A stretch of 64,000 bases of DNA, taken from assembly GCA_000727475.1 (NCBI GenBank), contig KL647308.1:1492042-1556041 (forward strand). The letters are read 5' to 3'. The notes beneath the pieces are model-generated. The model worked only from the letters and a program-made list of their open reading frames with translations, was not told where the DNA came from and did no database searches. The translations under genes were made by a program, and so were the position numbers. The stretch comes from Sarcocystis neurona. Lineage: Eukaryota > Apicomplexa > Conoidasida > Eucoccidiorida > Sarcocystidae. Positions within the stretch are counted from its first letter, which is position 1, and each line of letters begins with the position of its first letter. This document shows positions 55,901 to 64,000 of the stretch, piece by piece.

Positions 55901-58900
55901 GTAAGCTGCTGCCTGCCTGCGGGACTGGCACAGAGTTGCGAGCGGACAACGACACCGCAACCAGCAGTACGTACACCGCGCGCACAAATATCCTGCCTGC
56001 TCTCTTTCCCTTTATCCGCTCTTCACACAGGTGTGCACGCGATTGCTGTCTGGGGGCCTCCTCCTCACAAAAATACTCTCACTTCCCTTGTTCTCTATCT
56101 TTCCACACACGCATGTGTGTACATACTCCTCTTCCGGCCAACACTCGTGACTGTGTCACTTTCCACGTGACTGTCTGGTTGTGGGGGCTGGCTCATCGTC
56201 CACGCAGAAGAAACGATTTGCTGCGCGTCAGTTCTGCAGAAGCCCGTCTCTCCGTGCGTGGCTTTCTGCGCGGCCGTCCGGCTGTTTTTCTCTCTGTCGC
56301 TGTCTCCCTGCTGCTGCCTGAACACTGCTGTATGCACGTGTCTGCGCTGCCACACATACATGAAAACGTGTCCCGGCGTGTCTCACTGCCTGTCTTCTAA
56401 CACACAGGTACACATACATGTGTGTCTGCATATATATATATATTTATATACATATATCCACGCATATGTGTACATATATATATATATTCTTGTGTACGTG
56501 GAAGGATGTATAAAGATGCACACGAATAGTTGCGTAACAGTGGACTAGCCATAGCGAGTCGCAAGAACAGCAGAGGTGGTGGCGCCACCGTCGACGGGAG
56601 TCGATTCGTATTCTTTTAAAATGTGTATGTGCATGTGTGGACTGCTGACGTCCACGCAACTGCGGGGATACGTCTGTGTCGGAATTGCATACTCACACGC
56701 ACGTCATATATATATACATATGTATATATGTATCTATACACGCAGGTATACATAGATAGGTAAACTTGCTTTGACACACATTATGGTATTTATATGTGTG
56801 TGTGCGTGCATGTGAAGTGCATATATTACATGCACGTCAAAAATGTGTATACACACCTATGTGTATATATATATATATATATTTGTATGGGCCCCTACAC
56901 GTAGGCTGTCCCCAGGGTTATGATAGCTGTGTAAGGCTCTGAAAACCTGAACTTCAACAAAGATATATATATATATATATGTACATTAGTGTTTGTGTGC
57001 TCTTTGTTGCCGGTTGTGCAGTGCACGCAGTACATTTTTTGCTTTCTACTCGATTAAAGGATGTAATTGCGAATATGTACGTGTGTGTGTATATATATGT
57101 GTCACCGTCCAAACGCATCTCCACGTACTTGTATAGAATCGTCTGTACGACTCGAATGAATAATTTGTATCATACGTTGTACACAAAAAGGACGAAAAGA
57201 CGCTTTCTCTGTTTTTTCTTTTTCCTGTTGTCCTTTTCGTCCGTCTTTTTTCCCCTCTTGTAGTTTCCTTCCCCTTCCTCGTGTCCCTGTGCTGCGTGAA
57301 GCTTCCCGTGCGCCGCCGTGCCATGACTGCTGCACCGCGTGGATGCAGCAGACGACGGAACAGCAGAAACATGTTTTTCACCCCATGCAGATTTCCGTAG
57401 CTCCCCAGCTTCCCGTATTCTCTCTTCTCCGACCCCCCGCCAGCTGCCATTTCTCAAAACTCTTGACACTATTTTTCGTATATCTTTCCTGCATGCGTAG
57501 ACATTCATTCTTTCCCTACATTCCGTCTTCTGCCCCTCCGCCTTCCCGCCTTCCGCCTCCTTTTGTTAGATGTGCGTCGGGAGAGGGTATTTTTCCTGTT
57601 CCCATTTCGTCTTCCTCATCCTCTCCTGTCTCTTCCGACTCTTCGGTGAGTTTTCAGCGGCTAAAGAGTCCCCTTTTCTTCTTCAGAGTGCGTTAGTGTG
57701 TCTGCTTCCTTTTCTGCTGCTGACGCCTCGCACATTTCTTCTTCGTCCTCTTCTTCTTTTTCTTCCTCGTCCTCCTCGCTGGCAGTTCAATTTTTGCTGC
57801 GTCAGTTCTTCTGGCTCTTTTTATTCTTCGTGTCTCTCTCGTATTCTCTCTCTCTGCGTTCCGCATCTGTCTTCCTCTCTCCTTCAGCCTCTCGAGAGAA
57901 TCTGCTTTCCTCTGCCTCACATCTTGCTTTCATTACCAGTCCTTCTTCGCTTTGCTTTTTCTCATTTTCTCTTGCCCTGACCTTTCTGCTGCCCCTGTTT
58001 CCTTGTCCGTCTTATTATCTCTTTCGTGTTCTTCTCTAATTTTCGACTTCTCCGCACAGTTCTCTTCGTCCCATCTTCTTCTTCTTCGCGTCTCTCTTCG
58101 TCTTCTGTTCCTCATTCTGGTCGGGGATGGTCGAGTGTTTTTGCCCTCCTGCCGCTTCTTTGCAGAGCTTGTCTCCCTATTTTCGAATCCTCCTGGACGC
58201 ACGTGGCCTCTGCTTGTTTCCGTTTTTCCTCTTTCTCTTGTCCTTCTATTCTGTCTTTACTGCGGCTTGTTTTTCTGTACACCCCTCTTGCAGCTGCGAG
58301 GATCCACCGGCTTCGAAGAGACTCGTGCAGATATTGGCGTTTCCTTTCTTTTTGGTGACAGGTGACCAAACAAATTCATTTCTCCCCGGTCCGATCTCCT
58401 CAGGCGTAAAAACACACGTAATTACTCGTTATTACATGCATATACAAATATATTAATGTATATATATATTTATATATATGTGTGTGTACGTATACATGTG
58501 TATATACGAGTACAGCAGGTATTGGCGTTTCCTTCCTTTTTGGTGGCCCGTGAGCAGATTAATTCATTTTTCTTATTTCGGTCTTCTAGTGCATGAATCA
58601 CGACGGACAGGTATATGTGCACATACGCATGCATCCTCATGTGTACACATACATACATACACATGTATACATGTACAGCACATGTTGGCCTTTCTTCTTC
58701 GGTGAGACGTGAGCAAATTGATTTATTTCTCCTTACCCCATTCTTTTGTGTGTGTGTCTCTCCCCCCGTGTCTCTCTCTCCGTGTGTCTCTCTCTGTATC
58801 TCTCTTTCTCTGTCTGGGTTTCTTCTGTTCGTCTCTGTGTGATATTTGGTGCGCTTACCAACGTAACTCCGCGACCCGCACATAGGGGCGCATGCACATG

Positions 58901-61900
58901 AACGTGGACATATTCTTGTGGGAGGGGATCACTGACGAGTTACCGTATTTCATCCGACATCGGATACTTCTCTTCGCCTTATCTGAGTCTTGCTATATTC
59001 ACCTTTCTTCTTCCCTTCTTGCTGCTTCTCTCTGCATGCACCTTTTCACGTGTCTCATTCTCTTTCACCTGCTCGTGTATGTGTATGCCTGTATAGATAT
59101 ATATGAATGCATATATGTCCGTTTCATTCTTCTCTTTTTCCGCCGGACTCTCTGCCTCTCTTTCAGCTGCCCACGTGTATGTGTGTGTATGTCTGCACGC
59201 ATTCATACTCTTTCCCACCTGGCTCTCTGCCTCTCGTCCACCTGTTCGTGGGGGTGTAAATACATTCATATATGTCAGCAGTATCCCTTTCTTTTCCACC
59301 TGCCTCCCTGCTTCTTCTTCACGTCTGCGTATATGTGCGTCTATCTGCAGACCTCAGCATTGATGTGTTGGTCGTGTCTGTAGATTTTTTCCCTTTTTGT
59401 AAAAAGTGGATTTCTCTGTGTCTCGCTCCCGCTTCTGCGGCATTTTAATCAAAAACGTGCCGCAGAGGTCACCCGCCTGTCACTCCTCTACGCGTCTGTA
59501 TACATATATATGCATACATATGTGTATATATGGTGTGTATGTGTACGAATATATACGTGTGTATACGTACATGTATACACACATATATGTATAAAAAGAT
59601 ATATATATATCTGTATGTATATATGTACGGAGCCGACATCTGATGACGGCTGCGTCCTTCAGGTGGTGAAAATTTACTTCATAGACAGTGTTCGCGGCGT
59701 TGATTTAAAGAGAACAGAGATGAGGTATTAGAAAAGCGATGTTGTTAGAAGAAGCACAGAGAAGAAATATACGTGTCCTGTTGTAGAGAAGCAACAAAGG
59801 AAATGATTGAAGCGTAAACTGATGTGGGCGTAGAGAAGATTTACACGCGAACTGGTGTAGACAGGGAAGCGAGCTAAAGAAGAAATGTGGGTGGACTGAG
59901 GTAGATAGAAAGGCAATACAAAGAAGAAGTACAGATGAATTGACGTAGGTAGGATAGCAGGATAGAGAGGAAATATATTTAAATTGGTGTAGCTAGAGAA
60001 GCGGCTAGAGAAGAAGTATAGATGGTCTGATGTAGACAGAGAGACGACACAGAGAAGTAATACAAATGAAGTGATGCGGCTAAGCAGCAGCCGTCTCGAA
60101 GTCGCAAAGCTACAACACATTCACGTTGGTTTATTCTACGCTCCAGGCTGCTTGACAGAGAGAAACGAATTTCGAAAATTTGCTTCCCCTGTTCCATCCA
60201 CTTCCTCTTGCCACCGGAGGTCGAGCAGTGTCCCGGTGAGAGGTCTGCCCTACCACTACTTCAAATGCTTCCTTCTTCATTATATCTGGTGCCCCTTCCT
60301 GTCCGCGACTTCTCTGTTCTTCGCCGGGTTTTCTCGCCGGTGGCAGCAGGTCTGTATAAGCTCTTCGCAGCCGCCGCCCGTCTCAGGGCGCCGCCTTAGG
60401 GGCGCAACGCATAGGTGCACGCGGACGCAGATATATGCAAATCTGGCCGTGGACGCGGACACGCATATACGTGCTGCGTATTGGACATCCCCCCGAGTGT
60501 GTTTTTATGTGGTCTCTTTACATCAGTATATGTAAAGACGGGTTTCTAAATACTCCACATTCATGTAGGTGTTTACATATGTGTGTGTCTGTGTGTGTGC
60601 GTCGATATCTGTGTACGTGTGTCCCTGTGCAGCAGTGATCTTCCTGCGTGCGGAACTGTAAGAAAACATGAGGGTGTTCACGGCTAGGAGACGAGGCACG
60701 GCCGTGTATTGGGTGCGTGACACGTGTCCGTGCATCTGTGCGTATACGTGTATATATATATGTACAGATGTGTGTAGATGTTGTTGCGCAACGGATACGT
60801 ATCTACATGCATCTGCGCGTGCGTGTGCATATACGTGTGTATATAAGTAATGTGTGTAGTGTTGCTGCAGGGAAGCGGATGCCCTGTATGTGTGTGTATT
60901 CGTCTGCGTATATATGAATGCGCAGATGGGCGTTCGTGGCCAGAGATAAAAGAGTATATGTGTGTCTGAGTATGTAAATGTAAATACAGATATGTGTGCT
61001 CGTATCAAGAAAGAGAGAAAGAGAGACAGAGTCAGGTGGGTGCATTGTAGTCGTAGATACTTGGGAAGAGGATATACTTTCGACACTAATTTCCCGCGCT
61101 GCGGTTGAGCGGCCGACACAACTTCTCCCCAGACCGCAGCAGCGCTGTGCTTCTTTTTGCCTTCTCGCTGCTGCTGCTGCTGCAGGAAACGAGAGTACTT
61201 TCTGGTCTATGCCCGCGCGCTGCTGAGCCTCATCCAGCAACGCAGCAACAAGCAGCAAGTCGACCTGCTGCTCGCGATCTCGGTACAGGTAAAGAGTGCT
61301 AGGCATCCTCGAGGGAAGAAGAGGAGAAAAGGGAAGCAGCAGCAGGGACTGATGAAGAAGAAACAGAGGGACGGGGAGAAGACGAAGACGAGGAAGAAGT
61401 AGAAGGAGACGAAGAAGATGGAAAGGAAAAGAAGAGGAATAGGAAGAAGAAAGAGTTGGTAGCAACATCGACACCTACTACACACCAGAGCAACTGCACA
61501 CGCGTGTCTTGTCTTTTCAAACGACAACAGGGGAGCTACAACCAGATTATCTGGATAAATCTTTGCGCGAACTCATCTACCTGCAGCGAGACGGAAAGAA
61601 GAAGAATAAGCGGGACACGTCTGTGTGTACGTCTTTGTATCTCCGCGTGCGTTGTGTGTGGTGTTTTTGAGCGTCAAGCTGCGGCCTGTCCCACACGTAT
61701 GTGTGCATGTGTTTGTGTCACACGCAGTTTTTGTTTGAAGAAGAGAACTGTACGTACACACATGTAGACGCGCATGTGGCCGTCGGTTTTCCTGAACGGA
61801 TGTAAGCACCTGCACAGCATTAAGAGAGACGAGCCACGTGAGCAGTTCTACACATGTTCGTAGAAAGAAAGAGAGACAAATAGAGACAGAGAGCGGAGGC

Positions 61901-62809
61901 GAAGAAAAACAAGAAAATAAGTGAAAAAGAGGGAGAGGAGAGGTACAGAAGCCACACTGGTCTACGTGCTGTTCTCAGGAGAAAATGTTATATCCCCGCA
62001 GCAGGTTCTCGTGGGTAAGTGAAGTGACAAGTAAAGCAGTAGGCACTGTGTGGAGTCGGCTTACCTTCTGCTGTATGTACACCGGGAGTGGAGGCCTGCG
62101 CGACAGGGACTGACACGCTCCACCGACGCTGAAGACAGAAATACACAGAGAGAGGGATACAGAAAGAGAAACAGAGAAAGACAGAGAGAGAGGGAGACGC
62201 AGAGAGGGACAGAGAAAGTTCCCGTAGTTGCACCTTTTTTTTACGGAGGGCGTTGGATGAAAAGGGAGAAATTCCTCGGACATGTGTCTGTGCTTGCGTG
62301 CACGGCCGGGGTTTCTCTCTTTTCCCACCTCTCTCCTTCTTTTTGACGATGCACGGGTCTGTCTTGGTCCCCTCTCTGCTTCCCGTCTTCATATCTTCTT
62401 CCTCCATCTCTGTCTTCCTCTCTTTTCGATTATCTCTCCGTCTCTGCTGCACTTTCTCTCTCCGTCTCCTCCTTTCTGTCTCCCTCCTTCTGTCTCTTTC
62501 TGTGTGTCTTTCCTTCTTTCCGACGCGGTGCAACTCTCTCCCGCGGCGTCACGGCGCCGTAGTCTTGCTGGCGTCTCCGTGTCCCCGTCTTCGTGTCTCC
62601 CTCTTCGTGTACCTGCTTGCATGCGCTGCTGAAAGAGAGCGGCTGTGAAAGCGACGCGTAGCAGCACATTTGTGGATTCGCGTTTTGTAATGGGATCGCG
62701 TCTCTGCCTGTGTGGGGTTTTTGGTGTCTCCCTTCCGCTGCAGGACGACTCTCCCGCTTTCTTCAAACAAGTGATGCAGGGGATTGAAGGGCACTTTCAC
62801 TTCGCATAA
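55280..62809 (+). CDS. PSMG3: Proteasome assembly chaperone 3 (PSMG3/PAC3) with long N-terminal extension
   Basis: PAC3 pairs with PAC4 to order alpha subunits in early 20S proteasome assembly (family knowledge). Exons 55280-55900, 58294-58361, 61186-61288 and 62744-62809 give 285 residues. All junctions are GT-AG and phases 0, 2, 0 agree. The last about 120 residues match human PSMG3 over its full length: GRQVAVLSLRFSDRYFLTVS and DNGKMSAL (human VVTQFGKMGTL), GVSFLFGD (human TKVLLGQD), YFLVYARALLSLIQQ (human IHVFAKNLVAFVSQE), VDLLLAISVQ (human AVLLAVAVKD), FFKQVMQGIEGHF (human LKALREVIRVCQVW). The first about 165 residues have no counterpart: Cys/Gly, a poly-Ala stretch, then Gln-rich, from CAG runs read in two frames. 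ATG at 55,280 is the first Met of the low-complexity part; the frame is open further upstream, so the start is tentative. The introns are 2.4, 2.8 and 1.5 kb. Confidence 0.82.
56420..56960. repeat. TA-rich tracts in PSMG3 intron 1
   Basis: TATATATATA blocks at 56,430-56,490, 56,705-56,735, 56,864-56,882 and 56,962-56,980 alternate with short unique stretches. Confidence 0.8.
57190..58290 (+). repeat. Pyrimidine-rich half of PSMG3 intron 1
   Basis: About 1.1 kb dominated by C and T (TTCTTCTTC, CTTCCTCTC) that runs to the exon 2 acceptor at 58,293. The long open Ser/Leu/Phe and Arg/Lys/Glu frames are composition artefacts. Confidence 0.75.
58294..58361 (+). CDS. PSMG3: PSMG3 exon 2 (68 nt)
   Basis: A strong acceptor (pyrimidine tract then CTCTTGCAG) and the donor GTGACC. 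It encodes LRGSTGFEETRADIGVSFLF then GD and part of an Arg codon. Phase 0 in, phase 2 out. Confidence 0.75.
58324..58740. repeat. Three copies of the exon 2 end and donor region
   Basis: Copy 1 (58,324-58,390) is the real exon end with its donor. Copy 2 (58,512-58,578) and copy 3 (58,670-58,738) repeat the order: ATTGGCGTTTCC or a variant, TTTTTGGTG, a GTGAGCA or GTGACCA donor-like site, then AAATTGATTTATTTCTCC-like sequence. The copies are separated by TA/GTATAC spacer. Confidence 0.85.
59755..60085. repeat. Minisatellite of about 45 bp, seven units
   Basis: Imperfect units of 43-46 bp with the pattern GTGTAGACAGAGAAGCGAC, a variable pair, AGAGAAGAAATA, then AACTG or ATTG. Purine-rich on the + strand. 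It lies in PSMG3 intron 2. Confidence 0.8.
61186..61288 (+). CDS. PSMG3: PSMG3 exon 3
   Basis: Acceptor CTGCTGCAG, donor GTAAAG. Encodes KREYFLVYARALLSLIQQ and VDLLLAISVQ. Phase 2 in, phase 0 out. Confidence 0.85.
62130..62230. repeat. GA tract followed by TC tract (to about 62,630)
   Basis: GAGAGAAACAGAGAAAGACA-type purine tract at 62,140-62,225 and TCTCTCTGTC-type pyrimidine tract at 62,320-62,620 within PSMG3 intron 3, the same polarity as in the VPS11 introns. Confidence 0.7.
62744..62809 (+). CDS. PSMG3: PSMG3 exon 4, C-terminus
   Basis: Acceptor CCGCTGCAG. The 21 codons (DDSPAFFKQVMQGIEGHFHF and Ala) are followed by TAA at 62,807-62,809. Length and helix character match the human C-terminus. 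Confidence 0.8.
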   Translation, partial: DDSPAFFKQVMQGIEGHFHFA

Positions 62810-64000
62810 TACCGACGCCTGTTCTGCTTTTCTTCCTTTTTTCTTCCGTCTCACACTCGGCACTTCTGCCTGACTTGCGTTACTGCTCTTCTAGATTTCT
62901 CTGTGACTCCGGTCGCTCTTCTTCTCTTTATCCTCTCCTTCCCCTGCAAATGCGATTTCTAACATTGTTCTTTCTGCTTGGTACTGCTCTCCGTTTCTCT
63001 TGTTTCCGTCTTACTTTCCTCTCAGATCTCCCTTATGGTAAACGACAAAGCGGTTCATAGTGAGTTTCACGCAGAATGGCAGCCGCTTTTTTCTGTATGG
63101 GTACATGTGCGTCTCTACACATACATCGATACAAGCACATGTATACATACGTATTTACATACGTCGTCACGCGTGGACTTGTATGATGTGCACTTCTTTG
63201 CAATATATATAACTTTCCGTAGCTAGTTAGCATCTCCCTATATATGTAATTGTATGCATCTCTCTGTCTACACATTCACACTTTTGAGGCAGCTCCTCAT
63301 TTCGAGCAGTTGCTTCGCACATACGACCTCGGGGATCCACATATGTATTGTCTTCTTCTGTGCGACAACGGAACTCCAGAATATTCTCCATTTGCAAGTG
63401 TCGTCCTATTACCACTTCACACATATATATCTACAGCCGCGTAGTCATTTCTAGGTACAAATATGTGCATATATATATATATATATGTATGTACGGTGAG
63501 AGCTGTGTGTAGATACACATATATATACCCGTAGAAATATATGTAGAGGTGTATAGATGTACGTAGAAACACGCATATACCTATACATATATACACGAAT
63601 GCGCATCGCCACAAGTGGAAATGTCATCATGAACCTGGTTCCTTTTTTTTCCATATATTTTCATGCTTCACTGCGTGTCGGGCAGAGGCAGAGGAGACAC
63701 AGACTCTTCTTCATTGTACTTCCTGTGCACACATCCTCTGCTTTTCGCCCTACCGAAAGCAAGGACATAATCTTTTCTTCTGTACACATTTGTCTCTTCG
63801 TTACGGACCGCGTCGAAATCTACGTGTTTCATTTTCTTACGAAATTCTGTCGCCGCCAACATCATGTACATATGTACGTGTAAATGTATATGGAGTCTAC
63901 GTATATCTACAACTACATACGCATATATACATTTGTATATATATACATTTACCATACGTGCCACTACACGTAGGCCTTCACTATACACATGTATAACATA
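62810..64000. other. 3' flank of PSMG3, one exon-like open stretch
   Basis: Pyrimidine-rich, then TA tracts (63,466-63,492 and 63,880-63,950). An open + stretch at 63,287-63,420 reads PHFEQLLRTYDLGDPHMYCL and continues hydrophobically, with an AG just before. It may be an exon of the next gene or chance. Nothing else supportable. Confidence 0.4.

Noticed and set aside
58892..58990. Open stretch NVDIFLWEGITDELPYFIRH that resembles the PSMG3 core
   Set aside because: It would need phase 0 from exon 1 and would skip two exons that match better; the similarity is probably chance.
59662..59726. Exon-like VVKIYFIDSVRGVDLKRTEM with acceptor and donor, phase-compatible with 61,186
   Set aside because: The PSMG3 alignment runs from exon 58,294-58,361 straight to 61,186-61,288 with no room for it; it could at most be an alternative exon.
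1..64000. CRISPR arrays, insertion sequences, retrotransposon proteins, tRNA or rRNA genes, TTTAGGG-type telomere-like arrays
   Set aside because: I looked for regular direct repeats with unique spacers, transposase or reverse transcriptase motifs, a GGTTCGAA B-box within a cloverleaf, and heptamer arrays, and saw none I could support.

Overview
The window is nuclear DNA from a coccidian apicomplexan, most like Eimeria or a close relative such as Cyclospora. Four things point this way. There is an alveolin (inner membrane complex) gene. GT-AG introns are common. CAG/CTG runs inside exons are read as Ala, Gln, Leu or Ser. Repeat-rich and repeat-poor DNA alternate on a scale of tens of kb, as described for Eimeria chromosomes. 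I cannot assign the species by eye.

Layout: about 1-21,250 is repeat-rich (TA, TC/GA, CAG and AGT microsatellites, minisatellites and one assembly gap of 299 N). About 21,250-54,800 has almost no simple repeats. About 54,800-64,000 is repeat-rich again. One gene, VPS11, fills the first 23 kb on the + strand. Eleven exons totalling 2,466 nt encode the last 821 residues (alpha-solenoid and RING finger) of this HOPS/CORVET tethering subunit. Its 5' part lies outside the window and its introns hold nearly all of the repeats. The last two exons lie in the repeat-poor DNA.

The repeat-poor segment carries minus-strand genes with short introns: a 270-residue protein of unknown function (26,460-25,419), an alveolin-type inner membrane complex protein (28,925-27,025), the axonemal protein CFAP206 (35,250-31,848; five exons, all phases consistent, 675 residues), and a Ser/Arg/Gly-rich protein of unknown function whose main exon is 44,847-42,783. 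The stretches 28.9-31.8, 35.3-42.3 and 45-55 kb contain no gene I can defend.

The right-hand repeat-rich segment holds a + strand gene in four exons (55,280-62,809) for a 285-residue protein. Its C-terminal 120 residues match proteasome assembly chaperone 3 (PSMG3/PAC3). A long Ala/Gln-rich N-terminal extension precedes them. Its large introns contain a triplicated copy of the exon 2/donor region and a 45-bp minisatellite.

The genes do not form a pathway: vesicle tethering, pellicle cytoskeleton, flagellar axoneme and proteasome assembly are neighbours by position only. The exon models rest on phase bookkeeping plus recall of the human protein families, not on a search or transcript data.
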